Part shown: piece after piece, positions 25,073 through 33,646 of the stretch | Layout: each line of letters begins with the position of its first letter | How positions within the stretch are numbered: position 1 is the first letter of the stretch | Assembly (NCBI RefSeq): GCF_012726235.1 | Contig: NZ_JAASAH010000013.1 | Span: 1 to 64,000, forward strand | DNA length: 64,000 nucleotides | Direction of reading: 5' to 3' | Source of the DNA: Streptomyces sp. HNM0574 | GTDB lineage: Bacteria; Actinomycetota; Actinomycetes; Streptomycetales; Streptomycetaceae | The notes under the pieces: generated by a model | What the model was told of the DNA's origin: nothing | The model's input: only the letters and a program-made list of their open reading frames with translations | Databases searched by the model: none | Program-made: the position numbers and the translations under genes

Positions 25073-25384
25073 TCAGCCGAAGTCCGACATGATCTTGCTG
25101 ACCTCTTGGTTCTGCTGCTCTTCCGTCGCCGAGTAGTTCTGACGGGTGGAGTCGACGGCTTCCTTGATGTCGTTGAGGATGTTGTTCATCTTGCGCGCAT
25201 CCTCGTTCCACTGCTGCTGCAGGCGGTGGTAGGCGGTGGCCGCCTGACCCTGCCAGCCGCTGGCGATCTGCGAGATCACTCCGTCGAGGCGCTTGACCTC
25301 GCCCTGAACGGAGCCGTTGACCTCAGTGATCTTCGTGGACAGGGCCCGGAGCTCGTCCTCTGTTACCCGAAACTGTCCTGCCAT
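25073..25384 (-). CDS. esxB: WXG100 protein EsxB
   Basis: 103 aa partner of EsxA. The turn has W-Q-G in ASGWQGQAATAYHRL (W44). The tail has QNYSATEEQQ, again a YxxxE export signal recognised by EccC in the family. No signal peptide. ATG at 25384 follows GGGGGAAGG. First gene of the esxBA operon. In S. coelicolor the heterodimer affects sporulation (published for that species, recalled here). Confidence 0.92.
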   Translation of the reverse strand: MAGQFRVTEDELRALSTKITEVNGSVQGEVKRLDGVISQIASGWQGQAATAYHRLQQQWNEDARKMNNILNDIKEAVDSTRQNYSATEEQQNQEVSKIMSDFG

Positions 25385-25844
25385 GGCGCACCTTCCCCCA
25401 TGCTCATCCTCGTGAACGTCTCAGTAGCCCGAAACGGGCTGCAGGGTCACCGTCCCAGCCGCGCAAAGAAACGGGCCGGCAGTTGACACCTTCAAGACAG
25501 TACCTTGCCCTACCGACACAGTCGTTCGCACGGCGGTACCGTCACACGGTCAACACACTGCCGCGACCAAGTCGTGACCCCTCTTCCACCGGGGTTTCAC
25601 ACCGTGCCCCGAGCCGCCCCCCGCGGCCTCCCCGTTCACTGCCAACTCCCGCCCCCGGTACGGGAGTTACGGCCTACCCCGAAATCGCCGCGAGTATGCC
25701 TCCGGGGCGTGCGCGGCGCCCGGACGGAGCGCGTCCGGGCTCGCGGAACGACGGGATCCGGACAACGGACGACGCCGCCCGCAGCGCACCCGGCTCCTGC
25801 CGGAAGCGCCGCGGACGGCGTCGTCGGGTCCGTCGCGGGACGGG
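25385..25844. promoter_or_regulatory. esxB upstream region / eccB downstream region
   Basis: 460 bases, with a marked fall in G+C at 25480-25620. It should hold the esxBA promoter; I could not settle on one -35/-10 pair. A long imperfect inverted repeat (CGGACGACGCCG at 25766-25777 with CGGCGTCGTCGG at 25817-25828) may terminate eccB. No gene is supported. Confidence 0.4.
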
Positions 25845-27380
25845 TCAGAGACCCTGCTCCTGCGAGGCGTCCTTCGGGTCGAGCGCGGGGCCCTTGGGGA
25901 TCAACGAGGCCCAGTTGTGCGGCACTTGGGACAGCTTGGTCTTCTCGTACCCCAGCCGGGCGCGGGCGCCCTTCTCCGCCTCGGCGCCGCCCTGCTGGCC
26001 ACCGCCGCCGCTGGCGAGCGCGTAGCGCAGCCCGGAGTCGGTCATCAGGTACTGCGTACCGCCGCCGCCCTGGCCGCTGACCTCACGGAACAGCAGACCG
26101 GAACCGGAGCTGACGTAGGCGCTGGCCGAGCCGTCGACGAGGTTCGCCGGGTAGTCGGAACCGGCCCACGCCGCGAGCTTCGGGCGGCCGTCCTTCATCT
26201 TGCCGGTGTAGACGCTGCAGGAGACCGTGCGCGAGGTGCCGTTGATGCTGTCGGACTTGCGGTTCACGGGCTTGAGCACGTCCTCGGGCCAGCCCTTGCC
26301 GCCGCGCACCGTCTGACTGTTCGCGCCGCCCGCCGCGGCCTCGCGGGGCGTGACGCTGACCGGCTTCGTCTGGTTGAGCTCGGTCGCGCCCATCATCAGC
26401 TTGGCGACCAGCGGGCTGGTGCGCTGCACGCCGGTCTTCATGACGACGTAGTAGCTGGAGGTGCCCGCCGCCTCGGACTTCAGGACCGTGCCGATCTGAC
26501 GCGCGTCCGCCGGGATCTCCATGACGCCGGAGAAGCTGGCGGGACCGCCCGCTGCGGCCGCGCCGATGGCCTCGAAGGTGATCGGCTCGCCCTCGTTGAA
26601 GGTGTCGAGCCACTGCGTGGTGACCGGCTGCGGCTGCCCGGCCTTGCTGCCCAGCACCAGCTCGGCGAGCAGGTCCCGGTTGGCGGTCTGCCGCTTGCCC
26701 TCCGGCCCACCCAGCATCAGCTTGGTGCCCCGGCCGTCGATCACGTACTGGTCACCCGTCTCGCTGTCCTCGACGTACAGCCCCTCGCCGTCCTTGAGAC
26801 GGTTCTTGTTCTTCAGGGTGTTCTTGTCCTGGCCACCCATCACGAAGACGCCGCGCTGCGGTTCGCCGCCGCTCTTCGCACCCGGCTTCTCGCAGACCGC
26901 CCACTCCTTGGGCACGCCCGCGTCCTTCGGGTCGGGCAGCCGGTCGGGGGCGTACGGGATGCCGACGGTGGCACCGCGGGCGATCGAGCTCTTGTCGATG
27001 TCCTCGCCGCCGACCTCGATGACCTCGCCCTTGCCCTTGTCCAGGACGAGCTTGGCCGAGGCGTAGTTCAGGACGGGGTGGAGTTGCCCCTCCTTGTCCT
27101 TCTTGCTCTTCGGCAGGACCACGTAACGCGTCGTCGACTTGCTGTCCACGATGATGTGTTTGCCCGGCTCGTCCCAACCCTTGGGCGCACTCGGCTTGAT
27201 GGCGCCCCACGCGACGAAACCCGCCACGAGTACGACACTCATCACCATGCTGGGCATCATGGCGCGTACCGGACGCGGAGCCTCCTCGTCGGACACTCTG
27301 GATTCCGGCTGCAAAAAGGCAGCAAGGGTGCGCTTCCGCGCAAAGGTGTGGGCGCTGAGCTCGTCCCGCCGCGTCGCCAT
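25845..27380 (-). CDS. eccB: Type VII secretion protein EccB
   Basis: 511 aa core-complex subunit with a short cytosolic N-terminus, one membrane span (about 44-61, MVMSVVLVAGFVAWGAI) and a large extracytoplasmic domain. MATRRDELSAHTFARKR is the family start. Two conserved Cys (C163 in EWAVCEKPG and C388 in VSCSVYTG) probably form the EccB disulfide. The extracytoplasmic part has the repeat-like segments typical of EccB. ATG at 27380 is used; upstream extension is Arg-rich non-coding. A leader of about 300 bases precedes it. Confidence 0.95.
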   Translation of the reverse strand: MATRRDELSAHTFARKRTLAAFLQPESRVSDEEAPRPVRAMMPSMVMSVVLVAGFVAWGAIKPSAPKGWDEPGKHIIVDSKSTTRYVVLPKSKKDKEGQLHPVLNYASAKLVLDKGKGEVIEVGGEDIDKSSIARGATVGIPYAPDRLPDPKDAGVPKEWAVCEKPGAKSGGEPQRGVFVMGGQDKNTLKNKNRLKDGEGLYVEDSETGDQYVIDGRGTKLMLGGPEGKRQTANRDLLAELVLGSKAGQPQPVTTQWLDTFNEGEPITFEAIGAAAAGGPASFSGVMEIPADARQIGTVLKSEAAGTSSYYVVMKTGVQRTSPLVAKLMMGATELNQTKPVSVTPREAAAGGANSQTVRGGKGWPEDVLKPVNRKSDSINGTSRTVSCSVYTGKMKDGRPKLAAWAGSDYPANLVDGSASAYVSSGSGLLFREVSGQGGGGTQYLMTDSGLRYALASGGGGQQGGAEAEKGARARLGYEKTKLSQVPHNWASLIPKGPALDPKDASQEQGL

Positions 27381-27689
27381 CGGTCCCCGTCTCTCCCGTT
27401 CCCGTACTGGTGATACCCGGTGCCTGCTGGTCCCGGGCACGTTCGCCGGCACCCGCGCCCGGCGTGGTGATGTGCCGTCCGTGCTGCCGCGCGGGCCGCG
27501 CAACTGCGCCCCGGACGCGCGGTGTTCGTGCCGCCGCGGGGTGGCCCCCGGTGCCGCGGCGCGGCATCCGGAGGTGACCGTACGCGCGCCGCGCCGCACG
27601 TGATTGTCGTCCCTGCGGCGGCGTCCCTGCCACCCGTGGCGGCGGCCGGCCCCCGGCGGAACGTCCCGCGCCCGCAATGCTCGGCTGCA

Positions 27690-27719
27690 CTACTATGCCG
27701 CCCCACGGTGCGTACGCAA
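27690..27719 (-). promoter_or_regulatory. Candidate eccB promoter
   Basis: On the minus strand TTGCGT (27714-27719) and TAGTAG (27690-27695) are separated by 18 bases, a plausible sigma-70/HrdB-type promoter. Predicted start near 27683. Confidence 0.45.
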
Positions 27720-27774
27720 ACGCGCGGGTGGCAGCTCGGGTCGCGGTATCCGCACAAGGCCCTCACGGACCCTG

Positions 27775-27803
27775 CTGTCAGCCGTGTACCTGATGAGTAT
27801 CCT
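27775..27803 (+). promoter_or_regulatory. Candidate eccE promoter
   Basis: CTGTCA (27775-27780), 17-base spacer, TATCCT (27798-27803). The -10 fits TANNNT; the -35 matches four of six bases of TTGACA. Confidence 0.45.
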
Positions 27804-28099
27804 GGCTGCTCGGCCGAAGTCGGTACGCCGCGGGCCGGTTCGGCCTCGTGTGCCGCTCGGACGCGCGCACAGCGCCCGTCCGGGCTCCAGCGTTCACGCG
27901 GACCCGCACCGGCCGACGAGGCGGTCCGGGCCCCACGGGGCTCCGCGCGCCGACCGAAGCCGAACGAAGCGACAGCCCGAAGCACCACCCGAAGCGCCCG
28001 CTGCCCGGCCCGCCGCCCGTCCGCAGGCCGAAGCCCGCGGAACGCGGCAACTGCCGCCAGCAGCAGGGCAGATGACACCTCGAAGGGGAAATACGGGGG

Positions 28100-29428
28100 A
28101 TGACGAGCGCCACCCGCAGCCGGTCCCGGGGCCGGCGGGCCCCGCGTCAGCGGACTGACGAACAACAGCCCGCGCAGTCCGCGTCGCAGGGCCCCACCAC
28201 CGCGACGCTCCGCCTGCGTACCCAGCCCGGCAGCCTCGGCCCGGTGCGACTGCAGCAGCTCGTGCTAATCGAGATCGCCGCGGGCCTGGTCCTGGTGGCC
28301 TGGATCCTGCAACCGTGGCTGGTCCTCCCGGCCGCCGTGGTCGCCGGTCTGCTCACGGTCGCCGCACTGGTGCGCCGCAGGCAGCACCCGCTCTCCGAGT
28401 GGTACGAGCTCAAGCGCTCGCTGCGGCGGCGCAAGCGCGAGGCGAAGCACCCGGTGCCCGCGGGCACCGACCCGAGCATGGCGCCGGTCGTCGAGTGCGA
28501 CCCGGCCGTGCAGACCTCGACCTACGTGACGCGTGAGGACCGTGCCGTCGGCATGGTCGGCGACGGCACCTTCCTCACGGCGCTCATCGCCGTCGAGGGC
28601 AAGGACGCCCCGCTGCGCCCGGGCCGCCCGGGCCGCGTCGAGCGCCCGCTGCCGCTGGACGTGCTGCACGAGGCGCTGGAGACGGACGACATCCGGCTGG
28701 AGTCGGTGCAGATCGTCCAGCACACGCAGCCCGCGCCGGCGCCGCACCTGCCCGAGCAGTCCGTGGTGGCCCGGTCCTACGGTTCGCTGCAGGAGGCGTC
28801 GGGCATCCCGTCGCTGCGCATGACCTGGGTCGCGGTGAAGCTCACGCCCGAGCTGACGCCGGAGGCCGTCGAGGCGCGCGGTGGCGGACTCGGGGGCGCG
28901 CAGCGCTCCCTGGTGCGCGCCGCAGACCAGCTCGCGAGCCGCCTGGAAGGCGCCGGGTTCAGCGCGACGGTGCTGAACGAGGCGGAGGTCATCCAGGCCC
29001 TGGCCACCTCCAGCTGCCTCAACCCCCGGGCGAGCCAGAGCACTTCCTCCGACCGGCGCCCCGCGCAGCGGCGCACCGAGGAGTCCGTGCGCGGCTGGCG
29101 CTGCGACGACCGCTGGCACTCGACGTACTGGATCAGCCGCTGGCCGCAGGTCGGCCCGAACGCGGTCAGCGCCGCGCACCTGGCGTCGATCCTCACGTCC
29201 CTGCGTGTGTTCACCTCGGTCTTCAGCCTGACGATCGGACGGGGCGACGGCCGCTCGGCGCAGATCGCCGGGCACGTCCGGATCGTCACCCGCGGCGAGA
29301 ACGACCTGGCCACGGCGCGGCGTGAACTCCAGCGCACGGCGGGCCGGGCCAAGACCGGTCTCGTCCCGCTCGACCGGGAACAGGTTCCCGGCGTGCTCGC
29401 CACCCTGCCCCTGGGAGGTACCAGCTGA
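28100..29428 (+). CDS. eccE: Type VII secretion protein EccE
   Basis: 442 aa. A basic N-terminus is followed by two adjacent membrane spans (about 53-71 and 73-91), then a large cytosolic domain, as in EccE of the ESX core complex. RRRQHPLSEWYELKRSLRRR follows the spans. ATG at 28100 with GAAGGGG upstream. The stop overlaps the next start (TGATG at 29426-29430), so it is coupled to the following gene. Sequence conservation of EccE is low, so the assignment leans on topology and locus. Confidence 0.85.
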   Translation: MTSATRSRSRGRRAPRQRTDEQQPAQSASQGPTTATLRLRTQPGSLGPVRLQQLVLIEIAAGLVLVAWILQPWLVLPAAVVAGLLTVAALVRRRQHPLSEWYELKRSLRRRKREAKHPVPAGTDPSMAPVVECDPAVQTSTYVTREDRAVGMVGDGTFLTALIAVEGKDAPLRPGRPGRVERPLPLDVLHEALETDDIRLESVQIVQHTQPAPAPHLPEQSVVARSYGSLQEASGIPSLRMTWVAVKLTPELTPEAVEARGGGLGGAQRSLVRAADQLASRLEGAGFSATVLNEAEVIQALATSSCLNPRASQSTSSDRRPAQRRTEESVRGWRCDDRWHSTYWISRWPQVGPNAVSAAHLASILTSLRVFTSVFSLTIGRGDGRSAQIAGHVRIVTRGENDLATARRELQRTAGRAKTGLVPLDREQVPGVLATLPLGGTS

Positions 29429-30303
29429 TGTCCGCTCCTCTGATGCCGCAGCAGACCGGGATGCCCGGCGCCGGCCTGGGCCGTCAGCAACAGCAGCAGG
29501 CGGCCGAGCCCGCGCAGCCCCGGCACGTCGCGACGCCGACCGACACCGGCATGATCCCGGTGATCGGCCGTCCCGACGAGTCCGAGGACGCCCCCCGCGG
29601 TCCGCGCCGCCCGGGCTTCGGCCTGCGCGGCCCGCGCCACCAGCGGCACTCCGTCGCCGTCGAGGAACTGGCCGCCATAGGCGTCCCGTTGGGCGACGAC
29701 GGCGTGGTGATCGGCACGGACGCGCAGAAGCAGCCCGCGGTGCTCGGCCTCAGCCGCCGTACGGCGTACGACGTCCTGCTGATCGGCGGTCTGTGGACGG
29801 CCCAGGTGCTGGCGCTGCGCGCGGCGGGCACGGGTGCCCGGGTGGCCGTCGAGACGGGCCGTCCGCACGTGTGGCAGCCCCTGGTGCAGGCGGCCGGTGC
29901 CGAGCTGCAGTGCATCACCCTGCACGAGGTCGGCCGGGTGCCCTCGCTGGGCCCGTCCGTGAGCAGCCCCGTCGTGATCATCCGCGACGCGGGCATGAAG
30001 CCGCCCCGGGGGCGGGTCACTTCGGCGCCCTGGCAGTCCGTGGTGACGCTCCTGCCGTACCTCAGCCCGGCCGCGCCGCGGCTGCTGCAGACCTCCTCGC
30101 TGGTCGGCATCCAGCGGGTGTCGCCCGAGGAGTCGGGCCACCTGGCGCGCACGATGCGGCTGCCCCGCGAGGAGACGGAGACGCTCCCGACCCTCGGCGA
30201 CGGCGTCACCCTGTGGTGCACCCGCAAGGACCGCTACTACTCGCTGACGCAGCCGACCGAGGCCGAGGCGGGCCTGCTCGGCACCGCGCGCCGCCTCGAC
30301 TGA
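29428..30303 (+). CDS. T7SS-locus protein of unknown function
   Basis: 291 aa. A disordered Gln/Pro/Arg-rich N-terminus (about 1-70) is followed by a compact domain with alternating hydrophobic strands and helices (TAYDVLLIGGLWTAQVLALR, then GARVAVETGRPHVW). This suggests a Rossmann-like or degenerate NTPase fold. No Walker A is present. The start overlaps the eccE stop, so the two are co-produced. I believe an equivalent gene occurs in the S. coelicolor locus, but I know of no function. Confidence 0.75.
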   Translation: MSAPLMPQQTGMPGAGLGRQQQQQAAEPAQPRHVATPTDTGMIPVIGRPDESEDAPRGPRRPGFGLRGPRHQRHSVAVEELAAIGVPLGDDGVVIGTDAQKQPAVLGLSRRTAYDVLLIGGLWTAQVLALRAAGTGARVAVETGRPHVWQPLVQAAGAELQCITLHEVGRVPSLGPSVSSPVVIIRDAGMKPPRGRVTSAPWQSVVTLLPYLSPAAPRLLQTSSLVGIQRVSPEESGHLARTMRLPREETETLPTLGDGVTLWCTRKDRYYSLTQPTEAEAGLLGTARRLD

Positions 30304-30376
30304 GTCACGCAGCAGGCAGCGGGCGGGTGCGCCGCGGCGCCAAGTGCGCGGAGAAAGCGGCGCAGTTGTCCGCTTT

Positions 30377-30413
30377 GACCCCTGTCCGTCCGGGAATCGG
30401 AGGGACAGGGGTC
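30377..30413 (+). terminator. Hairpin between the eccE unit and the EspI-like gene
   Basis: GACCCCTGTCCGTCCG region (30377-30391) pairs with CGGAGGGACAGGGGTC (30398-30413), one mismatch, about 75 bases after the stop at 30303. The remainder of the 30304-30646 gap holds only promoter-like elements. Confidence 0.7.
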
Positions 30414-30589
30414 CTGTGTGAGAGAAAGTTGACCGGCGCTCGGTGTCCTCCGAGACTGGACCGAGACCTTCGGCTGGTTGAGTCGGATATCGAGTCGGAA
30501 GTGGCGTCGGACGAGAGCCGATGCCGAACAAGGCGGCCCCGCACCGAGCACCGGCGGGACCGCGGTGCCGTGCCCGGAGTTGTGATGAT

Positions 30590-30595
30590 TAGGCT
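30590..30595 (+). promoter_or_regulatory. Candidate -10 box of the EspI-like gene
   Basis: TAGGCT fits the TANNNT -10 consensus and would start transcription near 30602. No clear -35 is visible. A TTGACC at 30429-30434 is an alternative upstream element. Confidence 0.35.
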
Positions 30596-30646
30596 GGGTC
30601 ACAGCGCAAGACCGGGGTGTGTGTGACCACAGCAGCAGGAGGCATT

Positions 30647-33541
30647 GTGAGCAGCGATCGGGACGAGATCCGCTGGGGCAGGACCGCGCCCGATACCGAT
30701 GCGGAGAGCGCGCCCGAGCTCGAGACGGAGCAGACGGGCCAGTTCACGATCGACTACACGCCGCCCGCCTGGTACACGCGGGACGCGGACAGTTCCGCCG
30801 CGCCCAACACTCCTGGTGTGGGCTCCAATCCGGCCGGTCCGACGCCGCCCGCACCGCCCGTGCTCGGCCCGCCGCAGCCGCTGCCGGGGTCCCAGCCGCC
30901 CGCGCCCCAGACGCCCGAGCAGCAGGCACCCCAGGCACCCCAGCCGCCCCAGGCCCCGTTCAACCCGCAGGCACCTCAGGCTCCGCAGGCACCTCAGGCA
31001 CCGCAGGCTCCGCAGGCCCAGGCACCGCAGACGCCGATGGCTCCGCAGGCACCCCAGGCACCGCAGGCCCAGGCACCGCAGGCACCCCAGGCCGACGAGC
31101 AGCAGGACTTCCCGCTGGCCGAGCCGCAGAGCCCCGCGGCGCAGAACCAGGCCACGGGCCCCGACTCCGCCGCGTCCGCCGGGACTTCGGAGCCGGCGGC
31201 CGGCTCGTCCTCCGAGACCTCCGGCGGCGGTGCCGCCGACCTCGAGGGCAGCGACACGATGCGCTTCTCCAGCGCCGCGCTCCGCCGCGAGCTCGACGAG
31301 ATGGCCGCGGAGCGCCGCCGTCTGGAGGAGCAGAGCGCCTCCGCGAAGAGCGGCGCGTCCGGCTCCGGCGAGGAGAAGGACGGCGAGGCCCAGGAGGTAC
31401 CCCGGGACGGAGCCTCCGCCCCGGCCGACTCCACGGGCGCCACCCCCGTCCCCGACGCCTCCGCCCCGGCCGAGCAGCCGGAGCAGGCCGCGGACGGCGC
31501 GGGCGAGACGCCGGACGCGGACGAAGCGGCCGCAGGCAGCACCCCCTCGGGTACGGCGTGGCCCGCCGCGCCCAGCAGCAGCGACGACGCGTCGAAGTCC
31601 ACCGAACTCCCGCCGCTGCCCCCGGACTTCCAGGCCGCACAGCCGGCCGCGGGCGCCCAGCCCGGCCAGCCCGCCGCGGGCACCCCGGCGCAGGGCCAGC
31701 CCGCGCAGGGCCAGCCCGGCCAGCAGCAGCCCGGCGGTTACGGCTACCCCCAGCAGGGCGCGCCCGCACAGCAGCCGCAGCAGGGCGGTTACGGCTACCC
31801 GCAGCCCGGCCAGCAGCCCTACGGGGGCCAGCCGCAGCCCGGTCAGCAGCAGCCGGGTCAGATGCCGCCGCAGCAGGGCCAGCCGGGTCAGCAGCCCCAG
31901 CCGGGCGGCTACGGCTACCCGCAGCAGGGCCAGCAGCCCCAGCCCGGCCAGCAGCAGCCCAACGCGCCGCAGCCGCAGGGCGGTTACGGCTACCCGCAGC
32001 CCGGTCAGCCCCAGCACCCCGGCCAGATGCCGCCCCAGCAGGGCCAGCAGCCCCAGCCGGGCGGCTACGGCTACCCCCAGCCCGGCCAGCAGCCCCACCC
32101 GGGCCAGCCGCAGCCGGGCCAGCCCGGCCAGCCGCAGCCCGGCGGTTACGGCTACCCGCAGCAGGGCCAGCCCGCCCAACAGCCCCCGCAGCAGGGCCAG
32201 ATGCCGCCGCAGCAGGGTCAGCCGGGCATGCCGCCGCAGGGCCAGCCCGGCCCGGCGGGCCCGCAGCAGGGCCAGCCCGGTGCCGACCCGGGCGCCGGTC
32301 TGCCCGGGCAGATGCCCGGCGAGGACGCGCGCCGGCAGGGCCAGGGCGGCAACCCGCTCGGTTACACGGCCGCCGTGGAGCTCTCCTCGGACCGGCTGGT
32401 CAACAACCGGCGCAAGCCGCGCTCGCAGAACCCGGCGCTGGGCGGCAAGTTCAAGTTCGGCGCCAAGAAGGAGGAGGCGGAGCGGCAGCGCAAGCTGGAG
32501 CAGATCCGTACGCCCGTCCTCTCCTGCTACCGCATCGCGGTGATCAGCCTGAAGGGCGGCGTCGGCAAGACCACGACGACGACGGCGCTGGGCTCCACAC
32601 TGGCCTCGGAGCGCCAGGACAAGGTCATCGCGATCGACGCGAACCCGGACGCGGGCACCCTGGGCCGCCGGGTGCGCCGGGAGACGGGCGCGACGATCCG
32701 CGACCTCGTCACGTCGATCCCGTACCTGAACAGCTACATGGACCTGCGCCGGTTCACCTCGCAGGCGGCGTCCGGTCTGGAGATCCTGGCCAACGACGTC
32801 GACCCGGCCGTCTCGACGACCTTCAACGACGACGACTACCGCCGCGTCATCGACATCCTGGGCAAGCAGTACCCGATCATCCTCACCGACTCGGGCACCG
32901 GTCTGCTCTACTCCGCGATGCGCGGCGTCCTCGACCTCGCCGACCAGCTGGTCATCATCTCCACCCCGTCGGTGGACGGCGCCAGCAGCGCGAGCACCAC
33001 GCTCGACTGGCTCTCCGCGCACGGCTACGGGGACCTGGTCCAGCGCAGCATCACGGTCATCTCCGGGGTCCGCGAGACCGGCAAGATGATCAAGGTCGAG
33101 GACATCGTGGCGCACTTCGAGACGCGCTGCCGCGGCGTCGTCACCATCCCCTTCGACGAGCACCTCTCCGCCGGTGCCGAGCTCGACCTGGAGATGATGC
33201 GCCCGAAGGTCCGCGAGGCGTACTTCAACCTGGCCGCGCTCATCGCCGAGGACTTCTCCCGCCAGCAGCAGGAGCACGGCCTGTGGTCGGGCAACGGCAA
33301 CAACCCGCCCCAGCAGATGGCCCCGCCCATGCCGGGCCAGGGCCAGCCGATGCCCGGGCAGCAGGTGCCGGGCCAGCAGGTGCCGGGCCAGCCGTACGGC
33401 GGCCAGCCCTACGGGGGCCAGCAGCCGCAGCCGGGCCAGCAGCCGTACCCGCCGCAGCAGGGCCAGCCGTACCCGCAGCAGGGCGGCGGCTGGCAGCAGC
33501 AGCCGCAGCCGGGCCAGCAGCCCTACCCGCCGCAGCAGTGA
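30647..33541 (+). CDS. EspI-like Pro/Gln-rich protein with MinD/ParA-type ATPase domain
   Basis: 964 aa. A short acidic start leads to a very long low-complexity region (about 70-565) rich in Pro, Gln, Ala and Gly. Six copies of GGYGYPQ lie between about 363 and 500. A ParA/MinD ATPase domain follows with deviant Walker A KGGVGKT (636-642) and the segment IILTDSGTGLLYSAM. A second Pro/Gln tail (about 890-964) ends with YPPQQ repeats. The architecture matches EspI of mycobacterial ESX-1, a regulator linked to ATP level. GTG at 30647 follows AGGAGG at short spacing (4 bases); GTGs at 30617 and 30623 are alternatives. Confidence 0.85.
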   Translation: MSSDRDEIRWGRTAPDTDAESAPELETEQTGQFTIDYTPPAWYTRDADSSAAPNTPGVGSNPAGPTPPAPPVLGPPQPLPGSQPPAPQTPEQQAPQAPQPPQAPFNPQAPQAPQAPQAPQAPQAQAPQTPMAPQAPQAPQAQAPQAPQADEQQDFPLAEPQSPAAQNQATGPDSAASAGTSEPAAGSSSETSGGGAADLEGSDTMRFSSAALRRELDEMAAERRRLEEQSASAKSGASGSGEEKDGEAQEVPRDGASAPADSTGATPVPDASAPAEQPEQAADGAGETPDADEAAAGSTPSGTAWPAAPSSSDDASKSTELPPLPPDFQAAQPAAGAQPGQPAAGTPAQGQPAQGQPGQQQPGGYGYPQQGAPAQQPQQGGYGYPQPGQQPYGGQPQPGQQQPGQMPPQQGQPGQQPQPGGYGYPQQGQQPQPGQQQPNAPQPQGGYGYPQPGQPQHPGQMPPQQGQQPQPGGYGYPQPGQQPHPGQPQPGQPGQPQPGGYGYPQQGQPAQQPPQQGQMPPQQGQPGMPPQGQPGPAGPQQGQPGADPGAGLPGQMPGEDARRQGQGGNPLGYTAAVELSSDRLVNNRRKPRSQNPALGGKFKFGAKKEEAERQRKLEQIRTPVLSCYRIAVISLKGGVGKTTTTTALGSTLASERQDKVIAIDANPDAGTLGRRVRRETGATIRDLVTSIPYLNSYMDLRRFTSQAASGLEILANDVDPAVSTTFNDDDYRRVIDILGKQYPIILTDSGTGLLYSAMRGVLDLADQLVIISTPSVDGASSASTTLDWLSAHGYGDLVQRSITVISGVRETGKMIKVEDIVAHFETRCRGVVTIPFDEHLSAGAELDLEMMRPKVREAYFNLAALIAEDFSRQQQEHGLWSGNGNNPPQQMAPPMPGQGQPMPGQQVPGQQVPGQPYGGQPYGGQQPQPGQQPYPPQQGQPYPQQGGGWQQQPQPGQQPYPPQQ
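31730..32260 (+). repeat. GGYGYPQ-type repeat tract inside the EspI-like gene
   Basis: Six near-identical units encoding (P/Q)GGYGYPQ(Q/P)G followed by QPG/QQPQ linkers and MPPQQGQ segments. Codon choice is also repeated, so the DNA is a degenerate tandem array. It is coding, not a CRISPR. Confidence 0.85.
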
Positions 33542-33590
33542 GCACCGGCCCCTGAGCGTCCGACGCGACGGGGCCACCGCGCCGACAAAA

Positions 33591-33625
33591 GGGCCGGCCC
33601 GGGGAGTTGATCCCCGGGCCGGCCC
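33591..33625. terminator. Bidirectional terminator between the EspI-like gene and ribF
   Basis: GGGCCGGCCCGGGGA (33591-33605) pairs perfectly with TCCCCGGGCCGGCCC (33611-33625), flanked by A and T runs on opposite sides. The genes converge here. Confidence 0.9.
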
Positions 33626-33646
33626 TTCGGCGTGCGGCAGGCGCGG

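Larger units (their letters stand above)
27381..28099. other. Divergent eccB/eccE intergenic region
   Basis: 719 bases without a supportable gene. It contains a candidate promoter for each direction in its middle, leaving leaders of about 300 bases on both sides. Several open frames cross it, but they lack ribosome binding sites and have unbiased, Arg-rich composition. Confidence 0.55.

Noticed and set aside
27522..28158. Overlapping small frames in the eccB/eccE gap
   Set aside because: No ribosome binding sites, Arg/Pro-rich random composition, and they overlap each other on both strands.
31730..32260. Regular repeats suggestive of a CRISPR array
   Set aside because: Units are variable, in frame and encode GGYGYPQ repeats; there are no unique spacers.
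30599..33577. Long open frames in the other two plus frames and antisense over the EspI-like gene
   Set aside because: Repetitive Ala/Arg/Gly shadows of the Pro/Gln repeat; only the frame with KGGVGKT has real motifs.
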